Assembly (NCBI GenBank): GCA_903875215.1
Contig: CAIQVH010000016.1
Coordinates: 434,001 to 498,000, forward strand
Source of the DNA: an uncultured Anaerolineae bacterium
Lineage (GTDB): Bacteria; Chloroflexota; Anaerolineae; Anaerolineales; Villigracilaceae
DNA: 64,000 nt
Direction: 5' to 3'
The position numbers and the translations under genes are program-made. Positions within the stretch are counted from its first letter, which is position 1. Each line of letters begins with the position of its first letter. A model generated the notes under the pieces. The model was not told the origin of the DNA and made no database searches. It was given only the letters and a program-made list of their open reading frames with translations. This document shows, one piece after another, positions 17,703 to 28,359 of the stretch.

Positions 17703-18048
17703 GTTCAACGGCAGGAGTTATTAGAATGTTCTTGTCTGGGGCGCGGCGGAAGCGTATCCTTGGAGGTGATGCCGTCGCCGGGGACTCACATCCGGGGTAA
17801 GAGCGTCTGGGTTGGCGCAAAGGATGTGGCGTGTTTCAGGGCGCCGTATTCTTGGTCAGTTCGCCTGACAAAAAAACGCTTGAAATTGGGATACGACTAA
17901 AATTGAGGGGCAAAACTGCACAGCGGCATACCAATAAAATTCCCGCGCTGTGGGCGGACTGTTGGGGGCAGGCCGCCGGAGTTGAATAAAAATATTATAG
18001 CGATGTGGATATTGAAATGCAAGCTGTTTTCAAAATTCCAACGGGGGC

Positions 18049-18084
18049 AGCCTGCCCTGCCGCAGCGGAGCCGCCTGGCAGGCT
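18049..18084 (-). terminator. Hairpin at the end of the hybrid kinase gene
   Basis: AGCCTGCC (18049-18056) pairs with GGCAGGCT (18077-18084) and overlaps the TAG stop. The following minus-strand sequence is only weakly T-rich, so it is a possible terminator. Confidence 0.4.
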
Positions 18085-21000
18085 ACTCCGCGTTGGCGGC
18101 CGGAGAATCTGGCTGGAGGCGGCCCAGCTCCTGCTGCAAAGCGGCTTTAAGGCGCTCAAATTCCAGTTCCAGGGCATCAAACTGGGCCCAGGCAGCCGGA
18201 AGTTCGCCCTGCCGGCCGGTTTTTTCCAGTTCAGCTGCCACGGCCCGCAAGCTCTCACCGCTCAGGTTGGCGGCCGCGCCTTTAAGGAGATGGGCCTGGC
18301 GCTGCACCGCGCTCATCTCGCCGGCCACCAGGAAGTCCTTCAAGGCCTGAATTTGAGGCGGGGTGTCTTCCAGGAATCCGGTGATGAGCAGCGCTTCCAG
18401 CTCCTGGTCATTCATCAGGCGCTCCATCAGGCTGCTGCGCTCAAACACCATGCCCTGCCCTTCGCCGTAGGGGGGGGGCTGGGGCGCGCTGGCGGCCTGA
18501 GGCGGCGCGGCCGGCCTGTCTGCTGTCACCGGCAGCCAGCGTAGAAGAATCTCGGACAAGTCCTGGGGTTTGATCGGCTTGGGGAGGTAGTCGTTCATCC
18601 CGGCCGCCAGGCATCGTTCGCGGTCCTCTTTCAGGGCATTGGCGGTCATGGCTATGATGGGGATTTGATGATCGAGAACGGCCGACTGTGGGTTGCGGAT
18701 GTGCTGTGCCGCTTCCAGGCCGCTCATTTCGGGCATCTGGACATCCATCAAGACCAGGTCATAACGGCTGTGAGCTAAATGGCGCAGGGCCTCCGCCCCG
18801 TTCGAAGCAAGCTCTGCCTGCAGCCCGAGTTTTTTCAGGATGGCCTGGGCCACTTGCTGGTTGGTGAGATTATCTTCCACGATCAGGATGCGGGCTCCGG
18901 CGCGCGCCGGCAGGTGCGGGAAGGGTTCAGCCTGGTGGGCTTTGGTGGCTGCTGGGCGGGCTTTCGCTGTCCCCCCGGCGGGGCCGTCATCGTTGGGGCG
19001 CGCCAGCGTGCTGACCAGCAGGTTAAATATCTCGGAATGGCGCAAGGGTTTGTTCAAAATTCCGGCAAAGCCGATGCGCTGGGATTGAAGCGCATTCACC
19101 CGCGCCCCCAGCGGGGTGACCAGGAGTAGCGCGGTGCCCGAAAGCTGCGGAGCGGTTTTAATGGCCTGCCCCAGGGAGACTCCATCCATGCCTGGCATTT
19201 TCAGGTCGAGGATTGCGAACCGGAAAGGATCGGCTTGCCGCGCCGCTTCTTCCAGCTGCTGCAGGGCACTCTGACCATCCTGGGCGGCTTCGGCGCGCAT
19301 GCCCCAGGCTGCAAGGCGCAGCAGGAGCTTCTCGCGGCTGGTGGAGTTATCATCCACAACCAGGATGCGCAGGTTTTCCAGGCTGGCCTGGGCGGTAATG
19401 TCAGGTTCTGCGGCCAGAGCCGGTTGGTCCTGGCGGGCCAGCGCCACGGTAAACCAGAATTCGGAGCCAGCCCCGGGGCTGCTCTGAACCCCAATCTGGC
19501 CGCCCATTAATTCCACCAGCTGCTTGGCAATTGCCAGGCCCAGCCCGGAGCCGCCAAACTGGCGGGTGGTTGAGCTATCGGCCTGGCTGAATTTGGTGAA
19601 TAACCCGCCGACTTTGTCGGGTGGGATGCCGATGCCGGTATCCCGAACCGAGAAACGCAGCGTGACATCGCCGGGATTTTGGGGTTCCTGGGCTTCAGGC
19701 TGGCATTCCACCTGCACCGCGATTTCACCCCCGGGAGTGAATTTGATGGCATTCCCCACCAGGTTGGTCAGGATCTGGCGCAATCGGCCCGGGTCGCCGC
19801 GCAGCAGCACCGGGACTCCCGGCAGGGCGTCACAGGTCAGTTCCAGGCCTTTTTCGTGGGCGCGGACCGCCATGCTGGTGGCGAAATCCTCCAGCAGGGT
19901 GTGCAGATCGAAATCCAGTATTTCCAGATCCATTTTCCCGGCCTCGATCTTGGAGAGGTCGAGGATGTCGTTGATCAAGGTCAGCAGTGTTTCACCGCTT
20001 GAGCGGGCAATTTCGGCATAGCTGGCCTGTTCTTCGTCCAGGTCTGTTCGCAGGAGCAGGTTGGCCATGCCGATCACCCCATTCAACGGGGTGCGGATTT
20101 CATGGCTCATATTTGCCAGGAAATCGCTCTTGGCATGATTGGCCATTTCGGAGCGGGCCGCGTAAAGCCTGGCCAGTTCAAGCGCTTCTTCCAGTTCCTG
20201 GTTGGTCGTTTCCAGGGTTCTTTCGGCGCGTTTGCGCTCGGTGATGTCGATCATGACGGCCAGGAAATATTCTTTTCCGGGCGGCCCCAAAATGTCACCG
20301 GAGATCAATCCATCCAGCATCTGGCCATCCTTGCGCAGGATCTGCATTTCCATCCCGCTCAGGTGCCCATGGGTGCGCAACACTTTGGCAGCCTGAAATT
20401 GCTTTTCAGGCTGCGCAAGCAGGTTGATGTCGGCGATGGTTTTTCCGAGCACTTCCTGCGCGGTATAGCCCAGCTGTGTCAGGAAGGCATCGTTGACATC
20501 ACTGAAGATCATCTCCGGGATTGTGGAAATGGCCATCAGCGCCGGGTTGCTGCGAAACAAGGATTCAAAGCGATCTTCGCTTTCCATCAGGCTGACCTGC
20601 TGTTGAAAAACGAATTTATCGGCCCGGTTAAGCAGGACAAAAATCAGGCCCACCACCATGATCAGGAGCATGCCGCCGGCTGCCCCGGCCAATCCCATGC
20701 GGCGGATGGCAAGCGCTTTTTGTGGGCTGACATCGATGCTCACCAGCAGATTGCCCACCTGCCGGCCATCGGCATCCTGCAAAGGCAGGGCCGCCACCCG
20801 CCATGTTTTGCCTCCCGACGAAATTTCGAGGCTCTGGGCCTGGTAGGCTGGCTCGGCGGCGATACGCCCGGCCCAGGGCAGAAATTCTCCAGGCAAGGTT
20901 CCCTGAGATGCAAAGGTGATCACGCCATCCGGAATTTGCGCCCAATCTGGTGTGCGGCCAAGGGCAAGCAGATTCTGCTCCACCTGGGGCTGGCTGACAG

Positions 21001-22258
21001 AGCTCTTGTTGACCATGACTGCGATCTGCGCGCCGAACTGGGCTACCAGCCGCTGGAAAATATCATCGACATCCCTGCCCAATTCGAGATATCCGGCTGG
21101 TTTTCCATCTGCGGAAATGGGTTTCACCACCCACAGCACAAACCTTCCAGCCGAATCCAGCTCCAGCCCGGAGGCGGTTTTCCCGGTCTGAATCGCATCC
21201 CGCAGAGCGTGATGCTCCCGGGCGCCGGAGCAGGTCTGGTTCTGATCCAGGCTGGCCAGGCAATTCTGTCGGGCGTCCAGGAAGGTGAAGTAGGTCAGGC
21301 CATTTTCCTGCTGCAGCGCTTCAAAGGTGGGCTGCCAGGTGGAGTACAGCCCGGGCGCATCGCCTGCGAGAAGCGCCTTGGGCACTTCCGGGCTGGCCGC
21401 GATCGGTTGTGCCAGCATTGCCAGGCTTGCTGAGTGCTGGTCGAGGCTGTTGTGCAGGTCAAAACCGATCTCGGTCACCAGGGGGGAGATCTGGTCATTC
21501 AGCAGTTGAACCTGCTGCTGCCAATAGAGCAGTTCCATGCCGGCCATCAGCGCGATCAAAATCAGCGCGATGGGCAGCATCAGGCGTTTGAGCAAAACCC
21601 AGGAAGGGATTTCCTGCCGGCGGTTGAGGATAATCAGGACGACGATCGCCGCCAAAAGCCCGAGCATCAACCAGATCGGGAGAGCCACGCGGGAGGCCAT
21701 ATCCATCTTCCATTCATCAGCCGGAATGTCAATTTTGATGACGGCCGTCACCCGGCTGGTGCCTGGCTCAGAAACCGGTACCAGCGCAGAGACCCAGGTG
21801 CCCCAGCGGTCAGAGACCGGCCCGATGACTGCGGGTTTCCGGTTTTCAAATACGGCAGCGATCTCTGGCGCGGCTTCGGTGTAGGCCTGGCCGGGTGGAG
21901 AATAATCTGGCGAATTGCTGGTTTCGGAATTGGCAAAAATGAATATTTCGCCGGATGAATTTTTCCCCAGCAGGTATAGGAACCGGTATTGGGGGTGGAC
22001 TGCGCGGACGGAGATTAATTCCTGTTTGAGATTCTGGTAATCGGGCGAACTCAGATCGAAGGAGTTGCCTTGCAGTGCGTTAAGCTGGGCAGTATTCAGC
22101 GTCTTCGATAAAAGCTGGGCTTCATCTAAAAAAAGGGTGTGCATGATCTGGTTGGCGCGGATTATCAATCCCCAGGAGAACAGTGCGCCTGTTAACAACA
22201 GAACGGATAGAAAGCCATATACAAGGCGGGTCTTGATAAAGGATAACAATCGCTTCAT
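18083..22258 (-). CDS. Membrane hybrid histidine kinase (sensor, PAS, HK, two REC, HPt)
   Basis: A 1391-residue multistep phosphorelay protein. The start is ATG 22258 (AAGG just upstream) rather than TTG 22333. Order: membrane helix (about 8-32), extracytoplasmic sensor, two helices (about 190-245), a second Cache-like sensor, a helix near 525-548, a PAS domain ending DITERKRAE, a HisKA box [14 protein letters not shown] (His near 719), and an ATPase with [15 protein letters not shown] and GGSGLGLAI. Then come REC1 (Asp near 1017 in [10 protein letters not shown]), REC2 (Asp near 1171 in [11 protein letters not shown]) and a C-terminal HPt (His near 1324 in [10 protein letters not shown]). 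It resembles BarA/ArcB-type kinases. The partner regulator is not adjacent. The stimulus is unknown. Confidence 0.92.
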   Translation of the reverse strand: MKRLLSFIKTRLVYGFLSVLLLTGALFSWGLIIRANQIMHTLFLDEAQLLSKTLNTAQLNALQGNSFDLSSPDYQNLKQELISVRAVHPQYRFLYLLGKNSSGEIFIFANSETSNSPDYSPPGQAYTEAAPEIAAVFENRKPAVIGPVSDRWGTWVSALVPVSEPGTSRVTAVIKIDIPADEWKMDMASRVALPIWLMLGLLAAIVVLIILNRRQEIPSWVLLKRLMLPIALILIALMAGMELLYWQQQVQLLNDQISPLVTEIGFDLHNSLDQHSASLAMLAQPIAASPEVPKALLAGDAPGLYSTWQPTFEALQQENGLTYFTFLDARQNCLASLDQNQTCSGAREHHALRDAIQTGKTASGLELDSAGRFVLWVVKPISADGKPAGYLELGRDVDDIFQRLVAQFGAQIAVMVNKSSVSQPQVEQNLLALGRTPDWAQIPDGVITFASQGTLPGEFLPWAGRIAAEPAYQAQSLEISSGGKTWRVAALPLQDADGRQVGNLLVSIDVSPQKALAIRRMGLAGAAGGMLLIMVVGLIFVLLNRADKFVFQQQVSLMESEDRFESLFRSNPALMAISTIPEMIFSDVNDAFLTQLGYTAQEVLGKTIADINLLAQPEKQFQAAKVLRTHGHLSGMEMQILRKDGQMLDGLISGDILGPPGKEYFLAVMIDITERKRAERTLETTNQELEEALELARLYAARSEMANHAKSDFLANMSHEIRTPLNGVIGMANLLLRTDLDEEQASYAEIARSSGETLLTLINDILDLSKIEAGKMDLEILDFDLHTLLEDFATSMAVRAHEKGLELTCDALPGVPVLLRGDPGRLRQILTNLVGNAIKFTPGGEIAVQVECQPEAQEPQNPGDVTLRFSVRDTGIGIPPDKVGGLFTKFSQADSSTTRQFGGSGLGLAIAKQLVELMGGQIGVQSSPGAGSEFWFTVALARQDQPALAAEPDITAQASLENLRILVVDDNSTSREKLLLRLAAWGMRAEAAQDGQSALQQLEEAARQADPFRFAILDLKMPGMDGVSLGQAIKTAPQLSGTALLLVTPLGARVNALQSQRIGFAGILNKPLRHSEIFNLLVSTLARPNDDGPAGGTAKARPAATKAHQAEPFPHLPARAGARILIVEDNLTNQQVAQAILKKLGLQAELASNGAEALRHLAHSRYDLVLMDVQMPEMSGLEAAQHIRNPQSAVLDHQIPIIAMTANALKEDRERCLAAGMNDYLPKPIKPQDLSEILLRWLPVTADRPAAPPQAASAPQPPPYGEGQGMVFERSSLMERLMNDQELEALLITGFLEDTPPQIQALKDFLVAGEMSAVQRQAHLLKGAAANLSGESLRAVAAELEKTGRQGELPAAWAQFDALELEFERLKAALQQELGRLQPDSPAANAE

Positions 22259-22506
22259 TGCCTTGAATTTGCTCCAATGTCTGGAAAGTAACGAATGAGT
22301 AAAATACAAAAAGACGACCGGTTGATCTGTCAACCAGCCAAGAGGTTATTTTAACGGTTTCTTTCCCGGGATGTATAAAATTCTTGTAAATAGCCCGCCT
22401 GCGTGCTTGCGCGTGTGTCGCGGCGGAGACTTTCGACCTGCTTGTTTGTCCAAGCAGTGATATCATTCGGGAGTTTTGAAACAAAGCTTACCTTGAGGCA
22501 GCTGGG

Positions 22507-22926
22507 ATGAAATCTTATCGCAAAGAATTATGGTTTAATCTTCCCGCCCGGCGTGGATTCTTAAACATTACCCCGCAAGTGGAAGCCTGTCTGCGTGAAA
22601 GCGGCATCCGCGAAGGGCTGCTGTTGTGTAACGCGATGCACATCACCGCCTCGGTTTTCATCAATGATGATGAAAGCGGCCTGCACCATGATTATGAAAC
22701 CTGGCTGGAACAGCTCGCTCCGCACGAGCCGCTCGGCCAGTACTGGCATAACCGCACCGGCGAGGATAATGCCGATGCGCATCTCAAGCGCCAGGTGATG
22801 GGCCGCGAAGTCGTCGTGGCGATTACCAATAGCCGGCTCGATTTTGGCCCCTGGGAACAAATCTTCTACGGCGAATTTGATGGCCGCCGGCAGAAGCGGG
22901 TGCTGGTCAAGATCATCGGGGAATAA
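22507..22926 (+). CDS. yjbQ: YjbQ family (UPF0047) protein
   Basis: A 139-residue protein of the YjbQ/UPF0047 family: an opening strand [19 protein letters not shown], then [50 protein letters not shown] and a C-terminal [21 protein letters not shown]. The conserved His and Asp/Glu residues in [17 protein letters not shown] and the PWE motif mark the family. Some members show weak thiamine-phosphate synthase activity in other bacteria; the true role is uncertain. GAGG lies 8 nt before the ATG. aspA follows 73 bases downstream. Confidence 0.9.
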   Translation: MKSYRKELWFNLPARRGFLNITPQVEACLRESGIREGLLLCNAMHITASVFINDDESGLHHDYETWLEQLAPHEPLGQYWHNRTGEDNADAHLKRQVMGREVVVAITNSRLDFGPWEQIFYGEFDGRRQKRVLVKIIGE

Positions 22927-22999
22927 AATCTGCCTGGCGGTTCCCCGCCGCATTCCTGCAGTAAATCTTAAATCTCTAAAGGTGGTAGTTGATTCTTCC

Positions 23000-24409
23000 A
23001 TGAATACTTCCATGTCTCGTCTGGAACACGACTTGCTCGGCGACCGCCAGGTGCCTGCCGAAGCCTACTATGGTATTCACACTTTGCGCGCGCTGGAGAA
23101 TTTCCCGATCAGCGAAAAAAGCATCCAGATTTACCCGAACCTGGTGCGCGCCCTGGCATGTGTCAAACAGGCTTGCGCGCAGGCCAACCATGAGCTCGGG
23201 TTGTTGGATGATCTGAAAGCGGCGGCCATTATCAGCGCGTGCGAGGCTTTGCGCGCCGGGAAGCACCATGACCAGTTTGTGGTGGATGTGATTCAGGGCG
23301 GCGCGGGCACCTCGACCAATATGAACGCCAACGAGGTCATCGCCAACCTGGCGCTCGAAAAACTCGGTTTTGCGCGCGGGGAGTACCGCGAGCTCCATCC
23401 GCTGGAGCATGTCAACCTGAGTCAGAGCACTAACGATGTGTATCCAACCGCCATCAAGCTGGCGCTGCGTTTTGAAATCGAAACTCTTGTTGCGGCGATG
23501 GGGGTTTTGCGCCAGGATTTTGAGCAAAAAGCCCAGGAATTTGGCGGGCTGCTCAAAATGGGCCGCACCCAGTTGCAGGAAGCGGTGCCGATGACGCTTG
23601 GGCAGGAATTCAGCACCTATGCCGTGATGCTGGAGGAAGACCAGGAACGCCTGCGCGAAGCCTCGCTGTTGATCCAGGAGATTAATCTCGGCGCCACGGC
23701 CATCGGCACCGGCATCAATGCCCCGCCCGAATATGCCACCTTGACTTGCCGCTACCTGACCGAGCTCACCGGAATCGAATTCGTCACTGCCGGGAACCTG
23801 GTGGAAGCCACCCAGGATTCGGGGGCCTTTGTGCAGCTTTCGGGCGTGCTGAAGCGCATCGCTGTGAAACTTTCTAAAACCTGTAATGACCTGCGCCTGC
23901 TCTCCTCCGGGCCGCGCGCCGGGCTGGGTGAGATTAATTTGCCGGCGGTGCAGGCCGGGTCTTCGATCATGCCGGGCAAGGTGAACCCGGTCATCCCCGA
24001 AGTGGTCAACCAGATTGCCTTCGAGGTGATTGGCAACGATGTCACTGTCTCATTTGCGGCGGAGGCCGGTCAGTTGCAGTTAAATGCCTTCGAACCGATC
24101 ATTGCCCACAATCTGCTCGATAGCATCATCTATCTGCGCCAGGGCTGCCTGACGCTGGCTGAACGCTGTGTGCGCGGCATCACCGCCAACCCGAATCGTT
24201 TGCAGGAGATTGTGGAAAATTCGATCGGAATCGTCACCGCGTTGAATCCCTATATCGGCTACGAAAATGCCACAGCGGTTGCGAAGCAGGCTTACGCCAG
24301 TGGTCAAAGCGTGCGCGAGATTGTGCTGGCCCGGGGATTGCTGACCGAGTCTCAGCTGGAACAGATTCTGCGTCCCGAACATTTGACTCAGCCCCGGGCG
24401 CGGCTGTGA
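23000..24409 (+). CDS. aspA: Aspartate ammonia-lyase
   Basis: A 469-residue cytoplasmic enzyme converting L-aspartate to fumarate and ammonia. It has RLEHDLLGDRQVPAEAYYGIHT at the N terminus, GAGTSTNMNANEVIANLALE, the NLSQSTNDVYPTAIK block, and the catalytic loop AGSSIMPGKVNPVIPEVVNQ of the fumarase/aspartase superfamily. The N-terminal wording is aspartase-like rather than fumarase-like. The ATG at 23000 is preferred; GTG 22982 and ATG 23012 are in-frame alternatives and no ribosome site decides. The frame is open further upstream into yjbQ, which is not meaningful. Confidence 0.9.
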   Translation: MNTSMSRLEHDLLGDRQVPAEAYYGIHTLRALENFPISEKSIQIYPNLVRALACVKQACAQANHELGLLDDLKAAAIISACEALRAGKHHDQFVVDVIQGGAGTSTNMNANEVIANLALEKLGFARGEYRELHPLEHVNLSQSTNDVYPTAIKLALRFEIETLVAAMGVLRQDFEQKAQEFGGLLKMGRTQLQEAVPMTLGQEFSTYAVMLEEDQERLREASLLIQEINLGATAIGTGINAPPEYATLTCRYLTELTGIEFVTAGNLVEATQDSGAFVQLSGVLKRIAVKLSKTCNDLRLLSSGPRAGLGEINLPAVQAGSSIMPGKVNPVIPEVVNQIAFEVIGNDVTVSFAAEAGQLQLNAFEPIIAHNLLDSIIYLRQGCLTLAERCVRGITANPNRLQEIVENSIGIVTALNPYIGYENATAVAKQAYASGQSVREIVLARGLLTESQLEQILRPEHLTQPRARL

Positions 24410-24428
24410 CCGATTGAAAGGGAACGGG

Positions 24429-24441
24429 TACAATAGGGGTA
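24429..24441 (+). promoter_or_regulatory. -10 box for leaderless tag
   Basis: TACAAT (24429-24434) stands 6 nt before the ATG at 24441, without a ribosome binding site. Confidence 0.55.
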
Positions 24442-25007
24442 TGGGTAGCTATTGCGACTACTGCAACACACATCCAGAAGACCATTACAACCGGGTCTAC
24501 CACGACACCCTTTACGGGTTCCCGCTCGAAGACGACAGCCAGCTCTTTGAGCGGTTGGTGCTGGAGATTAACCAGGCCGGGCTGTCGTGGCTGACAATTT
24601 TGAAGAAAGCGGACGGGTTTTCGCGCGCCTACGATGGCTTTGACCTGCGCCGCGTGGCCGCCTACGACGAAGCGGCTCGCGCCCGGCTGCTGGCCGATGC
24701 TTCCATCATCCGCAACCGGCTGAAGGTGAATGCCGCCATTGAGAACGCCGGCCGCATCCTGGCGCTGTACCCGGCATATGGTTCTTTTCGGGGCTGGCTG
24801 GATGCGCATCATCCGCAGCCGCTGGAAGCCTGGGTGCGGTTGTTCAAGAAGGAGTTTGTCTTCACTGGCGGCGAAATCGTCAACGAGTTTTTGATGAGCA
24901 GCGGTTATTTACCCGGGGCGCATACGCCCGATTGCCCAATTTATGCCAATGTGCTGACCTGCCAGCCGCCCTGGCAGACCCGCCCGCTGACGGAGAAAAT
25001 CCCATGA
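24441..25007 (+). CDS. tag: DNA-3-methyladenine glycosylase I
   Basis: A 188-residue base-excision repair enzyme removing 3-methyladenine. Hallmarks are the Cys/His zinc-snap residues near the N terminus (CDYCNTHPEDHYNRVYHD), the FERLVLEINQAGLSWLTILKK helix, NRLKVNAAIENA, and the C-terminal SSGYLPGAHTPDCPIYA, which carries another ligand. Length is typical. The ATG at 24441 replaces an upstream TTG at 24414, because the -10 box lies between them. The stop overlaps the start of the esterase gene (ATGA at 25004), so the two are coupled. Confidence 0.93.
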   Translation: MGSYCDYCNTHPEDHYNRVYHDTLYGFPLEDDSQLFERLVLEINQAGLSWLTILKKADGFSRAYDGFDLRRVAAYDEAARARLLADASIIRNRLKVNAAIENAGRILALYPAYGSFRGWLDAHHPQPLEAWVRLFKKEFVFTGGEIVNEFLMSSGYLPGAHTPDCPIYANVLTCQPPWQTRPLTEKIP

Positions 25008-25780
25008 CTCAGCTCATCCCCACTGCGGAACCCTTTTTCTTTCCCGGCTCAGCGGTAGGCGTTTTGCTCATCCATGGCTTCACCGGCACGCCCAAAGAAA
25101 TGCGCTGGATGGGTGAAGACTTGCATCGCCGGCACGGGTTTACCTGCCTGGGCGTGCGCCTGGCTGGTCACGCCAGCCGCCCCGCCGATATGGTCCGCTC
25201 CACCTATGAAGACTGGCTGCTTTCCGTTGAGGAAGGGTACCGTCTGCTCGCCGGCGCGGCGGATCACATTTACCTGGCCGGGCTCTCAATGGGCGGTGTG
25301 CTCGCGTTGACCCTGTCCGCTCAATTGCCGGTGCGCGGCGTCATCGCAATGGCCACTCCATACGCCCTGCCCGATGACTGGCGCTTAAATTACACCGCTC
25401 TGCTCAGCTGGTTTTTGCCTTCCATCCCCAAAAACCAGGCTGATGGCGCCTCCGGTTGGTTTGACCAGCAAGCCCAACGCGAACATGTTTCCTATCCGCG
25501 CAATCCGCTCAAGGCCATTGGCCAGCTCAACCAACTGCTCGGCGTGATGCGTGCCACCCTGCCGCAAGTCAGCGTCCCGGCGCTGCTGATCTACTCAAGG
25601 GATGACCGCTACCTGCCGCTTGGCAGCCTGGCCAGCCAGGCCTACATCCACGACCATCTCGGTTCTTCACACAAGGAAATAGTGACTGTCACTGGCTCCG
25701 GCCACGTCCTGACCCGCGATGCCGCTCGTGAAACCGTCTTTCATGCCGCCGCCGACTTCATTCACCGCCTGGAGAATTAA
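25004..25780 (+). CDS. Alpha/beta hydrolase, carboxylesterase/monoacylglycerol lipase type
   Basis: A 258-residue cytoplasmic serine hydrolase. VLLIHGFTGTPKEMRWMGEDL gives the oxyanion hole, GLSMGGVLALTL the nucleophile (Ser near 93), SRDDRYLP the acid and GSGHVLTRD the His. The pattern is that of Geobacillus-type carboxylesterase (Est30-like). The ATG at 25004 has GGAG 8 nt upstream and shares four bases with the tag stop. The substrate is unknown; short acyl esters are typical of the family. Confidence 0.87.
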   Translation: MTQLIPTAEPFFFPGSAVGVLLIHGFTGTPKEMRWMGEDLHRRHGFTCLGVRLAGHASRPADMVRSTYEDWLLSVEEGYRLLAGAADHIYLAGLSMGGVLALTLSAQLPVRGVIAMATPYALPDDWRLNYTALLSWFLPSIPKNQADGASGWFDQQAQREHVSYPRNPLKAIGQLNQLLGVMRATLPQVSVPALLIYSRDDRYLPLGSLASQAYIHDHLGSSHKEIVTVTGSGHVLTRDAARETVFHAAADFIHRLEN

Positions 25781-25781
25781 T

Positions 25782-26909
25782 TTGAATCGCAATCTGGTGT
25801 TCATCGCCTCGGCCCTTCTGCTGTGGGGCTTTGGCGAAGGCATGTTCTTTAATTTCATCCCCATTTATCTGGATACCCAATTCCTGCTCAGCAAATCTGA
25901 AATTGGCCTGATCCTGGGCCTGTTCGGCTTTTCAATGGCCATCACCCACATCCCGGCTGGCCGCCTGGCCGACCGTCTGGGCCGCCGTCCGCTGCTGATT
26001 TTTGCCTGGCTGCTGGGTCTGGTGGCCACCCTGTTGATTGGGCTGGCCCGCACCCTGCCACTCTTCCTGGTAGGTTTTTTTGCCTACGGGTTGACTGCTT
26101 TTGTCTCATCTCCGCTCAGCAGCTATGTGACCGCCGCGCGTGGAAAATGGTCGGTTGGTACAGCCCTGGCGCTGACCACCGCCACTTTTAGCACTGGCAT
26201 GGTTTTCGGTCCCGTCACTGGAGGCTGGATTGGCGACCATTATGGGATGCGCATCATCTTTCTGGTTGCCACAGGGATCTTTGCCGTATCCAATCTATTT
26301 ATGATCTCCATCGAAAAGCAGCCCATTGATTATCACGACCCCTCTGACCCACCGCCCAGCCTGCGCACCAACCGGCGCCTGCTCGGCTTCCTGGCACTGC
26401 TGGCTTTTGCCGTTTTTGCCATGTACCTGGCAATTCCGCTTACGCCCAATTTTCTGAAAAGCGTGCGCGGTCTCTCGCTGAGCGAAACCGGCGTGGTATT
26501 GACCGCCGGTGCGCTGGGGAATGCCTTGCTGGCCATCTTTCTCAGCCGCCTGAAACCACGTGCCGGGTTTCTGATCGCCCAGGGATTGGTGGCCATTTTC
26601 CCCCTGGCCATTTGGCTGGGTGGCAGCCTGCCCTTCTTCGCTTTCGGCTATTTCCTGCTCGGCGGGTTTCGTGCGGCGCGTCCCATGGCCATGGCCCAGG
26701 CTCGCGAACTGGTCCACGAATCGCAAATGGGTCTGACCTACGGCATCATGGAAACCGTCAACGCAGTAATTTTCATCGTCTCGCCGCCCTTGGCTGGCCT
26801 GCTGTTTGACCAAAACCCGCTGCTCATCTACCAGCTTTCCGTCAGCCTGATCGCTGTATCCATCCTCGTCAGCGCCTTATACTTCACCCGCAGGGGGAAA
26901 CATGCTTGA
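25782..26909 (+). CDS. Major facilitator superfamily transporter
   Basis: A 375-residue integral membrane protein with about 12 helices. The first helix is NLVFIASALLLWGFGEGMFF. The conserved loop 2-3 motif appears as GRLADRLGRRPLLIF, and the second half opens after the polar loop near residues 190-205. The start is a TTG at 25782, two bases after the stop of the esterase gene, with GGAG at 25771-25774; no ATG precedes helix 1. It overlaps the next gene by 8 bases. The substrate cannot be predicted; drug or sugar efflux-like families are closest by feel only. Confidence 0.85.
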   Translation: MNRNLVFIASALLLWGFGEGMFFNFIPIYLDTQFLLSKSEIGLILGLFGFSMAITHIPAGRLADRLGRRPLLIFAWLLGLVATLLIGLARTLPLFLVGFFAYGLTAFVSSPLSSYVTAARGKWSVGTALALTTATFSTGMVFGPVTGGWIGDHYGMRIIFLVATGIFAVSNLFMISIEKQPIDYHDPSDPPPSLRTNRRLLGFLALLAFAVFAMYLAIPLTPNFLKSVRGLSLSETGVVLTAGALGNALLAIFLSRLKPRAGFLIAQGLVAIFPLAIWLGGSLPFFAFGYFLLGGFRAARPMAMAQARELVHESQMGLTYGIMETVNAVIFIVSPPLAGLLFDQNPLLIYQLSVSLIAVSILVSALYFTRRGKHA

Positions 26910-27540
26910 GATTCTGACCTTTCCTCTGGGCCCGGTGCATACCAATGCCTACCTGATCGCCGACCCGCACACCAGGGAAGCCGCTGTCATTGACCCGTCC
27001 TGGGATGGCGGTTTTCTTCTTTCTGAAGCGCAAAAACGCGACTGGCGGATTGGTCACTTATGGTACACCCATGCCCACTTTGACCACATCGGCGGCGCTG
27101 CTGCAATTGCGGACGCGCTTAACCCGCTCCCGCACGTGGCCCTGCATCCCGCCGATCACGTCTTGTGGCGCGCGGGCGGTGGGGGAAAACTCTTTGGCCT
27201 GCCGATCGATCCCGGCCCGGAACCGACGATTGACTTTGTCCACGGGCAGATGCTTCTGCTGGGAGCCAACCGCTTTGAAGTGCGTTACACACCCGGACAC
27301 ACGCCCGGTCATGTGGTGCTCTATTGCGCCGCAGAAAAAATCTGCTTTTGCGGTGACCTGATTTTTGCCGGCGGGGTGGGCCGCACCGACCTGCCCGGGG
27401 GCAGTTGGGATGCGCTTGTGGATAGCATCCGCTCACAGGTGTATACCCTGCCCGATGACACGCGCCTGCTTTCTGGGCACGGCCCTGCTACCAGCGTGGG
27501 CGATGAAAAAAATTCCAATCCGTATGTGCAGGAATATTAA
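26902..27540 (+). CDS. MBL-fold hydrolase, glyoxalase II-like
   Basis: A 212-residue metallo-beta-lactamase-fold hydrolase. The double metal site is complete: THAHFDHIGG (near residue 56), the His in YTPGHTPGHVVLY, Asp in CFCGDLIFAGGVGR and the final His in LLSGHGP. The GRTDLPGG segment is typical of the YcbL/glyoxalase II group, which lacks the long C-terminal helical domain of true GloB. Likely substrates are thioesters such as S-lactoylglutathione analogues. It overlaps the MFS gene by 8 bases and closes the operon. Confidence 0.88.
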   Translation: MLEILTFPLGPVHTNAYLIADPHTREAAVIDPSWDGGFLLSEAQKRDWRIGHLWYTHAHFDHIGGAAAIADALNPLPHVALHPADHVLWRAGGGGKLFGLPIDPGPEPTIDFVHGQMLLLGANRFEVRYTPGHTPGHVVLYCAAEKICFCGDLIFAGGVGRTDLPGGSWDALVDSIRSQVYTLPDDTRLLSGHGPATSVGDEKNSNPYVQEY

Positions 27541-27652
27541 CGCCCGGGCTGGTTAACTGCCGGGAAAACGGTCAGACGCTGTCCGCTGGGTGGCGCAGTG
27601 AGTCCGTTTAACGGTTTTCGAGCCGCAATCCAGTCAGCAGCGAGCCTCCCTG

Positions 27653-28318
27653 TCATTCCCCCGCAGGATGGGTTTCTTTGTATTCCCCGGTGGCGATGAA
27701 CACCGTCCGCTCGCAGATGTTGGTGACGCGATCGGCGAAACGCTCCAGGTTGTGGGCTGCCCACAATAGGAAGTTGGCGCGTTCGATGGTTTTGGCGTCT
27801 GCCATGACGTAGGTCATTAACTCGCGGTATACCTGGTTGTAGAGCTCATCCACGTCATCATCTTCGGCGGGAATGGCGCGCGCGGTTGCGGCATCTTCGG
27901 TGACAAAGGCGCTTAAGGCGCGGTGTAGCATATCCACGCCCTTGGAGGCCATGCGCGGAATATCCACCAGCGGTTTGAGCAGCGGCTGGTCGCCCATGCG
28001 GGTGTTGATTACCGCAATCCCCTTGGCATAATCTCCCATGCGCTCCAATTCGCTGATCACCTCCAGAATCGAGGCCAGGACACGCAGATCGTGTGCCATT
28101 GGCTGCTGGGTGGCGATGACGACCATGACCCGGTTTTCCAGTTCGAAACGTTTTTTGTTGATGATCTGGTCATTCGCAACGATCTGCTCTGACCGCTGCA
28201 CGTCGCGCTTTTTTAATGATTCAACCGCCTCCAGGGTGGCCTGTTCGACCATGCTGCCCAGGATGATGATTTCATCCTTCAATTCCTGAATTTCGTGCTC
28301 AAAGGTTGTGCGTACCAT
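27653..28318 (-). CDS. phoU: Phosphate transport regulator PhoU
   Basis: A 221-residue two-bundle helical protein that links Pst transporter activity to the PhoR kinase. The first bundle includes FEHEIQELKDEIIILGSMVEQA, and the second ends with FADRVTNICERTVFIATGEYKE. Metal-binding type motifs E..RMGDYAKGIA and ERFADRVTN appear at equivalent points of the two repeats. GGAG lies 5 nt before the ATG. It is the last gene of the pst operon, 41 bases after arsC. Confidence 0.95.
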   Translation of the reverse strand: MVRTTFEHEIQELKDEIIILGSMVEQATLEAVESLKKRDVQRSEQIVANDQIINKKRFELENRVMVVIATQQPMAHDLRVLASILEVISELERMGDYAKGIAVINTRMGDQPLLKPLVDIPRMASKGVDMLHRALSAFVTEDAATARAIPAEDDDVDELYNQVYRELMTYVMADAKTIERANFLLWAAHNLERFADRVTNICERTVFIATGEYKETHPAGE

Positions 28319-28359
28319 TTTTCTCCAATCGTATCCGTGGCAAGAAATTGGGGAGTGAT

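Noticed and set aside
17494-17820. N-terminal extension of the PD40 lipoprotein (109 more codons)
   Set aside because: The extension runs through the MITE-like repeat, while a lipoprotein signal peptide with a ribosome site begins at 17493.
22844-22999. Upstream extension of aspA
   Set aside because: It overlaps yjbQ out of frame and adds 52 residues not found at the start of aspartases.
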